From: CAZGUX01 sp964529305
GTDB lineage: Bacteria; Acidobacteriota; Terriglobia; Bryobacterales; Bryobacteraceae
Length of the DNA stretch: 64,000 nt
Assembly (NCBI GenBank): GCA_964529305.1
Contig: CAZGUX010000046.1
Location: 1-64,000 of the forward strand
Reading direction: 5' to 3'
Numbering within the stretch: the stretch's first letter is position 1; each line of letters opens with the position of its first letter. Below, piece by piece: positions 1 to 8,924 of the stretch. The notes under the pieces were generated by a model. That model made no database searches and was not told the origin of the DNA. It worked only from the letters and a program-made list of their open reading frames with translations. A program made the position numbers and the translations under genes.

Positions 1-1
1 C

Positions 2-118
2 CCCCAGGCCAAGAAGCGCCGTGCTCAAAAGCTGGCTCAAACCTTGCGTAGATTGGGATATACCGTCACGATCACTCCCCTCGATGCCGAACCGTCGGCT
101 GAACTACCGGCACCATGA
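2..118 (+). CDS. C-terminal fragment of a protein cut by the window edge (possibly a transposase tail)
   Basis: An open frame runs from the left edge and stops with TGA at 116-118, leaving 38 residues. It begins with a lysine/arginine/glutamine-rich helix and ends with a hydrophobic strand (LGYTVTITPL) and an acidic/proline tail. This kind of ending (basic helix, then LGY-V-L-P) occurs at the C-terminus of several insertion-sequence transposases, but the fragment is too short to place in a family. The 127 bases that follow, up to the converging hydrolase gene, hold no gene I can recognise. The upstream part of the gene lies outside the window. Confidence 0.35.
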   Translation, partial: PQAKKRRAQKLAQTLRRLGYTVTITPLDAEPSAELPAP

Positions 119-245
119 TTTTCATGGGAGCGGGCAGTCCATTTCCGGCCATACTCTCACCGAAGGCCGCGTTCTGAAGGGTTGGTATCGGCTTTTCGCT
201 CGGAGCCCGATGGCCGGCTCGCTGCTCCCGGTAAAAGCTTCCTGA

Positions 246-2261
246 CTATTCGCCCTTGCCCGGCATCGTCCAGCGCTCGGCGGCCTGTTTGACGATCGAC
301 GGAAGATCCGCTTCCAGGACGAAACCATCCGCCGCGACGCTGCGAGCGGCGGCGTCTACCTGCTTCAGGTACGCCTCCCGGCTGGCATAGCGCTCCTCGA
401 GGGACGGACGCGGGTCTCCCTGCTGTTCCCGTTCAGCGCGTGTCGCCGCGAACCGGAGCGTCGACCCCACCATGCTGTACAGTTCGTCCGGCGCTCCGAT
501 GGAGGCATCGCGGAAATTCCACCCCGTGTACGTCGCGACCGGGACTTGCACCACCGGCAGGCGAATCCCGGAGGTCTCGTTGCCGTCCCGATCGACCTGA
601 GGCACACGCATCCCAAACACCGGTCCCAGTTTGGGAGGCTCCACCGAGACGATGCCTTTCGAGCGGAAGTCGGGGCCGTAATCGACACGGTGGGCCGTTT
701 GAATCGGCTCGGGCCGTGGTACGCCGGGAAGCTTCGGGAAATTCAGCGCGCCTACCGGCACCAGTTGATCCGCCTCGACCTTCGGGTAGCGCGACGGTGG
801 GGGCTCCTTGCCGGTGGCAATCCACTGGTCCATCGCGACCAGAAGCGCTCGCATCGTCCACCGGAAATCGTTGCTGTTGGCCGGCTGCTGCGTTCCGTTG
901 CGGCGCGGCGGAAAGCTTCCCGGGCCATGCTGCGCGCCCGCGATCAGGTAGATGCGGGTCTGTGGGGCGGGCGGGACGTCCTTTTTGCCGTCCGGCGTCG
1001 TGTGAATCAGCGACGCGGAGCGCCCGTAATACTCGTACGAACTGTTGGTGTAGAAAATCTTCGGAACCACATTCGCCTTTTTGGCGCGAACCAGAATGCC
1101 GTCGCTGATGCCCGTTTCCGGATCCCGTTGTTCCGCGTCCGTGAACGGGAAGATGTCGGTCGGATAGAAGAAGTTGAAGAACGGGCGGGCATCCCGCGAC
1201 GGCTGTGCGAAGCGGTGATTGAAACTGCCACGGCCTCCGCCGGCGACGTGTGCCCACACGCCGTCGAAAACCTGGCGGCCGTTTTCGTCCTGGTTGAATC
1301 CGTCGTAGAGGAACTTGCGGAGGAACCGCCCGCTCTGCGACGAGCCGATCCCGATCGCGCGTTTGATGTGGTGGTGCAGATCGCCAAGAGTCCCTTCCGC
1401 TCCTCCGTACTTGAGAAACGAAATCAGATCGCGGGTCGCGGCCAGGCCTAGCCCGGCCACGGGCGGGTCCTGCGAGCGATACACGATCTCGTAGATCCGG
1501 CCCGGCTGAAATCCGGATCGCATGTAGACGTGCGTGTCGGCCGGCACCGGTTGTCCGTTTTCTTCCTTTCCGAACTGCCACTCGGCTCGCGGAATGACGG
1601 TGCGCGGGCCGAGGCGGCGCTCGCGGACGGTGAGTTGAACCGACGGGTCGCCGGGGTTGATGATCCGATAGGGAATGTGGGTCCGGTCCGCCAGATGGAT
1701 CGTCGTGACCACCTTGTCGGGCACGAAATCCGACCGGACCACGCCGGTGATCGGCCGCCCGCCGTCACGAGCCACGGGAGCATAAAAGCGCAACAGGTCG
1801 GGCTCCGGCGGAACGTCGAATTGCCAGCCCATCCAGAAGAGACTGAACCCGCGCTCGAGGAGAAACCCATCGCCGAAGTGGCCGGGAAGGCGAGGGTCGT
1901 AACCGGCCTCGCCCCGGTTGAACGTGCCGAGCAATCCTTTTCGGCCGCGGTTGGACACTTCGTAGAACACGGCGCCATTGCCTTTGGCCGGATCGCGCGG
2001 AACCAGCGCGTAGAAGTCGGCCGAATACTCCACCTTTCCGGCGGCGTTCCTGGGCGCATTGCCGATGTCGGTCACCAACCGGTTGGCAGCCTGGGTGGGA
2101 TCGGCCGCGAAGTGGATCTTCCCGGTCAGGCGTACGTAAGCGCCGGTAGCGCCGAATGCCTTTCCGCCGAGCACGTCGGAACGTTCCTTGACCTCCACAC
2201 GGACCACCGCGGCCTGCGCGGCCAACGCCATGAGCAGCAACGTCGGACAAAGCCAGTGCAT
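246..2261 (-). CDS. Secreted alpha/beta hydrolase (Abhydrolase_10-like), 671 aa
   Basis: A 671-residue protein with a cleavable signal peptide at residues 1-18 (hydrophobic core followed by AQA), so it is probably exported. The nucleophile elbow is visible near residues 306-311 (GSSQSG followed by RFLRKF), as seen in the large secreted 'alpha/beta hydrolase domain-containing' family (PF20091 type). The N-terminal 250 residues are beta-rich and carry the motif VFYEVSNRGRKG, also typical of that family. The substrate is unknown; family members are annotated as esterases or hydrolases. It starts with ATG and is divergent from the hydrolase gene beginning at 2352, so the two may share the 90-base intergenic region. 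Codon use matches the surrounding genes. Confidence 0.85.
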   Translation of the reverse strand: MHWLCPTLLLMALAAQAAVVRVEVKERSDVLGGKAFGATGAYVRLTGKIHFAADPTQAANRLVTDIGNAPRNAAGKVEYSADFYALVPRDPAKGNGAVFYEVSNRGRKGLLGTFNRGEAGYDPRLPGHFGDGFLLERGFSLFWMGWQFDVPPEPDLLRFYAPVARDGGRPITGVVRSDFVPDKVVTTIHLADRTHIPYRIINPGDPSVQLTVRERRLGPRTVIPRAEWQFGKEENGQPVPADTHVYMRSGFQPGRIYEIVYRSQDPPVAGLGLAATRDLISFLKYGGAEGTLGDLHHHIKRAIGIGSSQSGRFLRKFLYDGFNQDENGRQVFDGVWAHVAGGGRGSFNHRFAQPSRDARPFFNFFYPTDIFPFTDAEQRDPETGISDGILVRAKKANVVPKIFYTNSSYEYYGRSASLIHTTPDGKKDVPPAPQTRIYLIAGAQHGPGSFPPRRNGTQQPANSNDFRWTMRALLVAMDQWIATGKEPPPSRYPKVEADQLVPVGALNFPKLPGVPRPEPIQTAHRVDYGPDFRSKGIVSVEPPKLGPVFGMRVPQVDRDGNETSGIRLPVVQVPVATYTGWNFRDASIGAPDELYSMVGSTLRFAATRAEREQQGDPRPSLEERYASREAYLKQVDAAARSVAADGFVLEADLPSIVKQAAERWTMPGKGE

Positions 2262-2351
2262 AAGAGTCCCCCTGATTCCGGGTCATGATAACAAAACGTC
2301 CCCCCGCCGTTGGGAACGGTGGTAGCATCCTCGTTCCGGAGGTCCGCGCCC

Positions 2352-3395
2352 GTGAAGGTTTGGAAATCCCTCGCATTCTTCCTTTGTGCCGTAACCGCCG
2401 CGCCCCAACAGGCGCTCTACGAAGAGGAACCGGCCGCGACCCGGCGCCTGCGTGACGGCCTGTACCGGCAACTCAACGCCTTCATCGACGGGCTCGAGGA
2501 CGATCCGGCGACGATACTCCACTTGCTCCGCACGAGGCTGGGCTACCCGCCGCCGTGGCTGTCGCCGTCGCCGGGAAAACCCCGCATGGAGAAGATCGGC
2601 GAAGACGCGATCGGCGTCTACTATCGCTGCTCGATCGAGGTAGCGCCGAAGCTGGACACCTACGGGCTGTACATCGTGCCGAAGGGACTGAAAGGCAAAG
2701 CGCCGCTGGTTATCTCGAAACACGGCGGCGGCGGATACCCGGAACTGGCGCTGTTCATGGGCGGAGCGAACTATCACGACATGATCCGGGGCGCGGTGCG
2801 CGAAGGCTATGTCGTGTGGGCGCCGCTTACCGTGATGTATCCCTATCGCGACCGCGACCACGGCACCGCCGTTCCGGTCGAGGTCCGCCGGGATCTGGAC
2901 GAAAAGCTTCGGGCCGCCGGGTCCAGCCTTATGGGGCTGGAGGCCGCCAGGATCAGCCGCTCTCTCGACTCCCTGCTGGCTGCCCGCAAAGAGATCGACG
3001 GCAAGCGAATCGCCATGGTGGGACTCTCCTATGGCGGGTTCTACACGTTGTACACGGCCGCGCTCGACCCGCGGATCAAGGCCGCCGTCGCGTCGTGTTC
3101 GTTCCGGAACGGCATTGTTCCAACCGGGAGCGGCAAACCCGAAGGACGCCCGCACGATCTTCCCGGGCCGGAACTGGCCGCGCTCATCGCGCCGCGAGCC
3201 CTCCAGGTACAAGCCGGGATCAACGACAAAGGCCTGCCGATCGACGATGTCCGGGCCGGCGCAGCGCGGACGAAAGCGTTTTACGTCAAGGCGCGGGCCG
3301 AGTCGATGTTCGAATTCGCCGAGTTCAACGGCGGCCACGAGTGGCGCGGCGACCTCGCCTGGGCATTCCTGCGCCGTCAACTAGGGCGGCCGTAA
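2352..3395 (+). CDS. Secreted alpha/beta hydrolase (dienelactone hydrolase/prolyl oligopeptidase-like fold)
   Basis: I place the start at GTG 2352, because it begins with a good signal peptide (MKVWKSLAFFLC followed by AVTAAPQ); an in-frame ATG at 2310 would add 14 residues unlike a signal. The mature protein is an alpha/beta hydrolase. The oxyanion region is near residue 120 (KHGGGG), the nucleophile elbow is GLSYGG with Ser226, an Asp-containing strand lies in the C-terminal third, and a final His is in GGHEW. It resembles acetyl xylan esterase / dienelactone hydrolase-type enzymes that act on large ester substrates, but the substrate cannot be read from sequence. It is divergent from the 246-2261 hydrolase, so the two may be co-regulated. 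Confidence 0.8.
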   Translation: MKVWKSLAFFLCAVTAAPQQALYEEEPAATRRLRDGLYRQLNAFIDGLEDDPATILHLLRTRLGYPPPWLSPSPGKPRMEKIGEDAIGVYYRCSIEVAPKLDTYGLYIVPKGLKGKAPLVISKHGGGGYPELALFMGGANYHDMIRGAVREGYVVWAPLTVMYPYRDRDHGTAVPVEVRRDLDEKLRAAGSSLMGLEAARISRSLDSLLAARKEIDGKRIAMVGLSYGGFYTLYTAALDPRIKAAVASCSFRNGIVPTGSGKPEGRPHDLPGPELAALIAPRALQVQAGINDKGLPIDDVRAGAARTKAFYVKARAESMFEFAEFNGGHEWRGDLAWAFLRRQLGRP

Positions 3396-3617
3396 CCCCA
3401 ATTCTGTTGACTGGCGGACCCTGGCTCCGAACCGCGGGTCAAAACCTGCGGGCGCCGTGAAGGCCGGCTTGACTAGAGCCCGACCCACCCCCCGGGCTTT
3501 ACTCCAGCGGTTCGGAGTCATCCTGCGCCGTGTTCGAAAAAAACGCCGAGTCCTGACTGGAGTGAACGGCATTGGCGAATGGCCGGTGGGCCGCTGCAAG
3601 CGATATAGTGGCTTGCA

Positions 3618-6134
3618 GTGCGCCGCATTGCCGCTTTCCTGATCCCCGCGTTCCTGCTCGCGCAGGGCACCGAGTACCTGCCGGTTCGACTCCGCAGCAA
3701 CTACCTGTTCAGCTACTATGTCTCCCACGCCATGCATTCCACGCCGTGGTGGCCGTCGTGGTCTCCGGATGGAAAGTGGATCGCCGTCTCGATGCAGGGC
3801 TCGATCTGGAAGGTCGATCCGGAGACCGGGTCGGCCCAGGAATTGACGCATTCCCGCAAGCTACACGGCTCCCCTGCCTGGTCTCCCGACGGGAAGTGGA
3901 TCGTGTACACCGCCGACGATCACTGGAAGACCATCCACCTGGAGATCCTGAACGTCTCGACCGGCGAATCCCGCGCTCTGACCGACGGGCAGACGGTGTA
4001 TCTCGACCCGGCCTGGTCGCCCGATGGCGCCAAACTGGCCTACGTGACCACGCAACCGAACGGCAACCTGAACGTCCACGTCCGTCCGATTCGCGACGGC
4101 GCGTGGGCGGGCGACGCCATCCAGGTGACGCACGACCACGACTTTGGCCGCGGCCGCCAGTACTTCAGCAACTGGGATTTTCACACCCAGCCGGCCTGGC
4201 TGCGCGATTCCAACAGCCTCCTGCTGGTGGCCAACCGCAACGTGGCGCTGGGAGCCGGCAATCTGTGGCGGGTCGCCGTCGAGCCCGACGCCATGCGGAA
4301 CGCGAAGATCGTGATCGAGGAGCAGACCCTTTACCGCACGCGGCCCGACGTCTCGCGGGACGGCAAACGGATTGTCTATGCCTCCACGGGCGGCGCGACG
4401 GATCAGTACAATCATCTCTACCTGTTGCCGGTGGCCGGCGGACAGCCGTTCAAAATCACCTTCGGCGACTTCGACCACTTCCATCCCCGCTGGTCGCCGG
4501 ACGGCGAACGAATCGCCTTCGTGTCCAACCGGGGTGGGCTTCCCCAATTGAGCGTCCTCGACATGAACGGAGGGCGGCGGCGCGAGATCCGCATCGGGGA
4601 GCGCCGCTGGAAACAGCCCATGGGCCGCCTGTCGGTGCGCGTCGTCGACGCCTCCACCGGACAGGTGACCGCCGCGCGCATCGCGGGCGTGGCGTCCGAC
4701 GGCAAACTGTACGGGCCGGACGATGCCTTCGTGTTCAATGCCCGCATGCCCTACGGTCTCGAGCGGATCTTCCTGTCGAGTGGGACCTACTCCGTCGAGG
4801 TTCCCCCAGGGCAGTTGACCGTGGATGCTTCCAAGGGCTTCGAGTATTTGCCGGCCAAAGCCACGGTGAACATTCAGGGCGGCAAGACGTCGGAAGTGAC
4901 CTTGACGCTCAAACGCCTCGCCGACATGCCCGCGCGCGGCTGGTACAACGGCACCACCCATACCCACATGAACTACGGCGGGCCGGTCCGCAACACGCCG
5001 GAATCGCTGCTCCGCATGGCTCAGGCGCAGGGGATGCACATTGTCAATTCGCTCGTCGCCAACAAGGACAACCGGATCCTCGACTGGCAATACTTCGTCG
5101 AAGGCGGCCGCGAGCACACCTCGTCCAACCTGGCTGCGCGCTCGATGATCCTGTTCGGCGAGGAGATCCGCCCGTCGTTTTGGGGCCACACCTTTGCCAC
5201 CGGGATGCGCGACCACCTGATCATGCCGTTTGTCACCGGCTATGAGGGCACCGCCCTCGACAGCCTGTATCCGGCCAATACCGCCATGCTACGCGATGCC
5301 AAGGCACAGGGCGCCGTCACCGGGTATGTGCACGCGTTCGGCGGGGACAACGATCCGCTCGCCGGAGGGCTTGGCGGCGCGAAGGGCTACGGGGTCGACG
5401 TCGCGCTCGGGTCGATCGATGCGCTGGAGTGGTCCGCTGCTTCCCGCGGTTCGCTGTTCCCCTTGTTTCATGCCTGGAACAACGACTTCCGCATCACGCC
5501 GGTGGGCGGTGAGGATGCGCTCAACAACCTGCAGGACCAGCGGCCCATCGGCATCATCCGTACGTATGCCCGGATGGGTTCGGATTTCTCGTCGCGGGCC
5601 TGGTTGCAGGCGTTGCGCGAAGGACGGACCTTCTTTACCAGCGGCCCCCTGGTCGATTTCCGGGTGAACGGGAAATCGCCCGGAGACCGCCTGGATCTGC
5701 CTGCCGGGGGCGCCGTGACCGTGAGCGCCGAAATCTGGTCGGCGACCCGGCTGACCCAGGTGCGGATCTACCGCAACGGCGCGGTGGCTAAGGAAGTCGC
5801 CATCCCGGCCGGCGCGACCCAACTGAAAGTGAACGAGCGCATGGAGGTGCCGTCGAGCGCGTGGCTGGCGATGGTGATCGAGGCCGAGGATTTCCGGCCC
5901 GGCACCAGGACTTTTGGCCAGGCGGGAACCGGCGCGGTGCGTGTATATTGTGGAGGCAAGCCGATTCGCAGCCGTGAGTCGGCCGAATACTTTCTGCGCT
6001 GGATCGCCCGGCTTCGGGAACAGACCTCCAAGCCGGAGATGTGGCGCAACGACGAAGAGCGGGCCAAGGTCTTCGCCCTGTACGACGAGGCGGCGCGCGT
6101 CTACGAACAGCGTGCGCGGGAGGCGCAACCATGA
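3618..6134 (+). CDS. TolB-like beta-propeller fused to a CehA/McbA-type PHP metallohydrolase, exported
   Basis: An 838-residue protein from GTG 3618 with a short signal peptide (RRIAAFLIPAFLLAQG). Residues about 35-330 are a TolB/WD40-like beta-propeller shown by four repeats of the W-SPDG motif (near residues 48, 88, 135 and 291). A carboxypeptidase-regulatory-like beta domain (about 335-435) follows. The C-terminal half is a PHP-like metallohydrolase: GTTHTHMN near residue 445 supplies the paired metal-binding histidines and GEEIRP...GHTF further acidic/His ligands, as in CehA/McbA carbaryl-hydrolase relatives. The substrate is unknown. Its stop overlaps the next start by 4 bases (ATGA), so the two genes are translationally coupled. 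Confidence 0.8.
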   Translation: MRRIAAFLIPAFLLAQGTEYLPVRLRSNYLFSYYVSHAMHSTPWWPSWSPDGKWIAVSMQGSIWKVDPETGSAQELTHSRKLHGSPAWSPDGKWIVYTADDHWKTIHLEILNVSTGESRALTDGQTVYLDPAWSPDGAKLAYVTTQPNGNLNVHVRPIRDGAWAGDAIQVTHDHDFGRGRQYFSNWDFHTQPAWLRDSNSLLLVANRNVALGAGNLWRVAVEPDAMRNAKIVIEEQTLYRTRPDVSRDGKRIVYASTGGATDQYNHLYLLPVAGGQPFKITFGDFDHFHPRWSPDGERIAFVSNRGGLPQLSVLDMNGGRRREIRIGERRWKQPMGRLSVRVVDASTGQVTAARIAGVASDGKLYGPDDAFVFNARMPYGLERIFLSSGTYSVEVPPGQLTVDASKGFEYLPAKATVNIQGGKTSEVTLTLKRLADMPARGWYNGTTHTHMNYGGPVRNTPESLLRMAQAQGMHIVNSLVANKDNRILDWQYFVEGGREHTSSNLAARSMILFGEEIRPSFWGHTFATGMRDHLIMPFVTGYEGTALDSLYPANTAMLRDAKAQGAVTGYVHAFGGDNDPLAGGLGGAKGYGVDVALGSIDALEWSAASRGSLFPLFHAWNNDFRITPVGGEDALNNLQDQRPIGIIRTYARMGSDFSSRAWLQALREGRTFFTSGPLVDFRVNGKSPGDRLDLPAGGAVTVSAEIWSATRLTQVRIYRNGAVAKEVAIPAGATQLKVNERMEVPSSAWLAMVIEAEDFRPGTRTFGQAGTGAVRVYCGGKPIRSRESAEYFLRWIARLREQTSKPEMWRNDEERAKVFALYDEAARVYEQRAREAQP

Positions 6135-7240
6135 CACGAAGAAGGTTTGCAGGCGCGCTGGGCGCTGGAGTGGTGTCGGCATCGGCGGCTTCGAAGGCCC
6201 CGGAGTTTCCGCCCTACCCGCTCTATACCGCGAAAGGCTCTCACCGGGAACTCGGCCGCCAGCACGGAGAGCAGGCATCGCGGCAGATCCACAAACACCT
6301 GGAGGTGATTGCCTCGTCCTTCAAGGGCGATCGCGCCGAAGTGCGGCGGCGGGCGGCCCGGTTCCAGCCCCTGTTCGACGGCTATTGCCCGCATCTCGTC
6401 GAAGAGATCCGGGGCTTGGCCGAAGGCGCGCGCATCTCGTTCGAGGACGCCTTGGCCGTCAACATTCGCGGAGAACTGGGCCGCGCGCAGGCCGAGGGAT
6501 GCACCGCTTACGCGATCGGACCGAAGGCCACGGGAGGCCGCGGCGTGATTGCGGGCCAGAACGCCGATGTCGCGGCCAGCACCATGGACTACGCGTACGT
6601 GCTGCACCTTCAGCCGGTGAATAAACCCCAGGCTCTGTTCTGGTCGTTCGGTGGCATGATCGGCTATCACGGCATGAACAGCGCCGGTGTGGGCGAGTTC
6701 GCGAACGCGTTGGGCGGAGGACCCGCGGGGAAGTTTGCCATGCCGCACTATCCGGTGAAGCGCCTGATGCTCGAGTGCCGGTCGCTCGACGAAGTCCTGA
6801 AGGTGCTCGAGCGCGTGCCGCTCGCCTCCAACGGCAACTACGTGCTGTGCGACGGAAGCGGGAAGGTGCTGGATGTCGAGGCGACCAGCGACGGCCCCAA
6901 CGTCATTCGGGATGAGGGCGCGGGCTACCTCGCGCACTCGAACCACTTCCTGTGCCCGCGCTATGCAACCAAGGAGAATTACAAACAAGGATGGGGCGAT
7001 TCATTCAACCGCCTCGACCGGATGAACGCGATGATCCGGGAACGATACGGAAAGGTGACCGTGGAGGACGTGAAGAAGTTCTTGCGCGACCATTCGGGAG
7101 ATCCGGCGGCCATTTGCCGGCATGGGGCCAAGGACAGCGTGACGGCGGCTTCGTTGATCGCGGAAACGGCCAACCGCTGTCTGCACGTGGCAACGGGCAA
7201 TCCCTGCGCGAACCGCCACGTGACGCACACGATGGCATGA
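6131..7240 (+). CDS. C45-family autoproteolytic acyltransferase/hydrolase (acyl-CoA:6-APA acyltransferase-like)
   Basis: A 369-residue protein starting at ATG 6131, which overlaps the preceding stop. The start MTRRRFAGALGAGVVSASAAS is a Tat-type signal. The segment RELGRQHGEQ and the block EGCTAYAIGP...GQNAD match the peptidase C45 / acyl-coenzyme A:isopenicillin-N acyltransferase family. Cys124 is the expected N-terminal nucleophile exposed by self-cleavage, and the downstream NYVLCD and AHSNHF blocks are also characteristic. Members hydrolyse or transfer amide-linked acyl groups. The substrate is unknown, and the family should not be read as proof of penicillin synthesis. It forms a two-gene unit with the propeller/PHP protein. 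Confidence 0.85.
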   Translation: MTRRRFAGALGAGVVSASAASKAPEFPPYPLYTAKGSHRELGRQHGEQASRQIHKHLEVIASSFKGDRAEVRRRAARFQPLFDGYCPHLVEEIRGLAEGARISFEDALAVNIRGELGRAQAEGCTAYAIGPKATGGRGVIAGQNADVAASTMDYAYVLHLQPVNKPQALFWSFGGMIGYHGMNSAGVGEFANALGGGPAGKFAMPHYPVKRLMLECRSLDEVLKVLERVPLASNGNYVLCDGSGKVLDVEATSDGPNVIRDEGAGYLAHSNHFLCPRYATKENYKQGWGDSFNRLDRMNAMIRERYGKVTVEDVKKFLRDHSGDPAAICRHGAKDSVTAASLIAETANRCLHVATGNPCANRHVTHTMA

Positions 7241-7326
7241 TGCGATCGCCGCGATCGAAAAGGAGTCCCCATGGGCATGCGGCCTGGTGATGAAAGTTGG
7301 GCGAGAGCGTGGCGCCGCCCTCAGTG

Positions 7327-7411
7327 GCGCCGGGCGACGATTTTTGTCGCCCGGCGCAGCCGGGTCCCTCCCATCGGCGCCCGCCGGACGACAAAAGACG
7401 TCGCCCGGCGG
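7327..7411. repeat. Two consecutive hairpins with related arms (REP-like extragenic palindromes)
   Basis: Within the 310-base gap between the C45 gene and the aminotransferase gene there are two stem-loops. The first has perfect 12-base arms (7327-7338 and 7346-7357) with a 7-base loop. The second has 12-base arms (7381-7392 and 7400-7411, one G-T pair) and also a 7-base loop. The arms share the core GCCGGGCGAC / GTCGCCCGGC, so the two hairpins are related in sequence and stand in tandem. No long T-run follows, so they look more like REP-type elements or processing signals than a simple terminator. Confidence 0.65.
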
Positions 7412-7550
7412 CACTTTCAGCGGAGCGGTGACTCGGGATATGGCCGAGGGTAGGGCAATGGGAGGCGCACAAAACGAACCGCAGCGCCACCGCTCCCTGC
7501 CGTCCGCGGCTCTCAAGGTCACGGCTCAGAAGAAGAGGAAAAGTACCAAA

Positions 7551-8696
7551 ATGCCAGTTCGACGTCGAGAATTCCTGGCGGCCGCCGCGGCGGTCAATCT
7601 GCCGTCCGATCCCACCGCCTCCCGCGCCGACTTCCCCTGGGCGGCGCGCGAGACCTACCTCAACACCGCGACCGAGCACCCCCTCAGCCGCCAGACCACG
7701 GCTCTGGTCAAGGAGTACCTCGACGCGCTGACGTTGGGGCCGGACTCGGCCCGCGAACGCTTCGAAAACGGCCAGTACATGCGCGAAGTCAAGCGCCTCT
7801 TTGCGCAGTTGATCAATGCCAAACCCTCCGAGATCGGGTTATGTCAGAGCACGCAGGTGGGCGAGAACATTGTGGTCGAAGGCCTGGACATCCAGGCCTC
7901 CGGCGGCAACATCGTCACCAACGACCTGCACTACGGCGGCAGCCTTCTCAACTACCGCAAGCGGCAGAAACTCGGCATGGACGTGCGGATCGTCAAGCAT
8001 CGCGACTACGTCATGGATATGCGCGATCTGGAGAAGGCGGTCGACAAGAAGACCAGGCTGATTGCCATTGCGCTGGTCTCGAACGTCAACGGCTGGGTGC
8101 ACGACACCCGGGCTATCGCGGACCTGGCGCACGCGCATGGCGCCTATCTCTATACCGACGTCATTCAGGCGGCGGGCGCGGTCCCCATCGACGTCAGGAA
8201 GATGGGGATCGACTTCCTGGCCTGCTCGGCCTACAAGTGGCTGATGGGCGGCCGCTTCGGATACCTGTACGTCCGCGAGGATCTGCAGGGCTCCGTTCTC
8301 AAGCCGAAGTGGTTCGGCGGCCGCAGCACGGAGGGCGAGGCGTCCCGCTACGAGATCGCCACGTGGAGCCACCTCGGCTGCGTGACCCAATATGCGGCTT
8401 TGCAGTACATCCTCAAGCTGGGTGTCCCCAATATCCTGGCCCACGCGCAGCCCTTGGTGGACAAACTCAACCGTGAGTTGCCGGCGCTCGGCTACCCGTC
8501 CATTACGCCGAAGGGCAACCCGAGCCCGATCATTTCGTTCAAGGTAAAGGACCCCGACGCGACGCGCCAGAAACTGAAGAAAGCCGGCGTGATCGTGACG
8601 TTGGGTGGAGGCAAGGGCCCCGGCCAGATGCGCGTGTCGCCGTCCGTGTTTAATAACATTGAAGACATCAACCGCCTAATCGCGGCACTAGCGTAG
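7551..8696 (+). CDS. Exported class V aminotransferase (cysteine desulfurase / isopenicillin-N epimerase-like)
   Basis: I chose ATG 7551, which gives 381 residues starting with a Tat-like signal (PVRRREFLAAAAAVNL). The fold is class V PLP aminotransferase: an N-terminal YLNTATEHP block, a VSNVNGW region, the cofactor-binding Asp in YTDVIQAAG, and the Schiff-base Lys229 in SAYKWLMGG. The closest named groups are cysteine desulfurase-like and isopenicillin-N epimerase-like proteins. The active-site Cys loop of true desulfurases is not evident, so sulfur mobilisation is not supported. A Tat signal on a PLP enzyme is unusual but recurs in Acidobacteria and Planctomycetes. An earlier in-frame ATG at 7287 would run through the hairpins and is unlikely. 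Confidence 0.8.
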   Translation: MPVRRREFLAAAAAVNLPSDPTASRADFPWAARETYLNTATEHPLSRQTTALVKEYLDALTLGPDSARERFENGQYMREVKRLFAQLINAKPSEIGLCQSTQVGENIVVEGLDIQASGGNIVTNDLHYGGSLLNYRKRQKLGMDVRIVKHRDYVMDMRDLEKAVDKKTRLIAIALVSNVNGWVHDTRAIADLAHAHGAYLYTDVIQAAGAVPIDVRKMGIDFLACSAYKWLMGGRFGYLYVREDLQGSVLKPKWFGGRSTEGEASRYEIATWSHLGCVTQYAALQYILKLGVPNILAHAQPLVDKLNRELPALGYPSITPKGNPSPIISFKVKDPDATRQKLKKAGVIVTLGGGKGPGQMRVSPSVFNNIEDINRLIAALA

Positions 8697-8924
8697 CCTC
8701 CATACAACTCGGCCGGTGGTTTGGCTCTCGTGCTCTGTCTTGAGGGGTAACGTGGGTTCTAAAAAGGCGACGCTGAAGCTAGCACGGCAGAGAGCATCGA
8801 CGGCATCCCATGAGACACGGCCGCGTGCTTTTGTTCGGCGCTCCGCGCCTTCCTTCAAAGGATCAGTTGCACAGTCATTGCTTCCTTCACCTTCCGTTCT
8901 AGCTGTGCTATGTTCAGATCCACT

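Noticed and set aside
433..1581. Long open frame antisense/alternative to the 246-2261 hydrolase
   Set aside because: The product is Arg/Pro-rich with no family features; the hydrolase frame has a signal peptide and family motifs.
3861..5216. 451-codon open frame antisense to the propeller/PHP gene
   Set aside because: High-GC antisense openness; no ribosome site and no protein family pattern.
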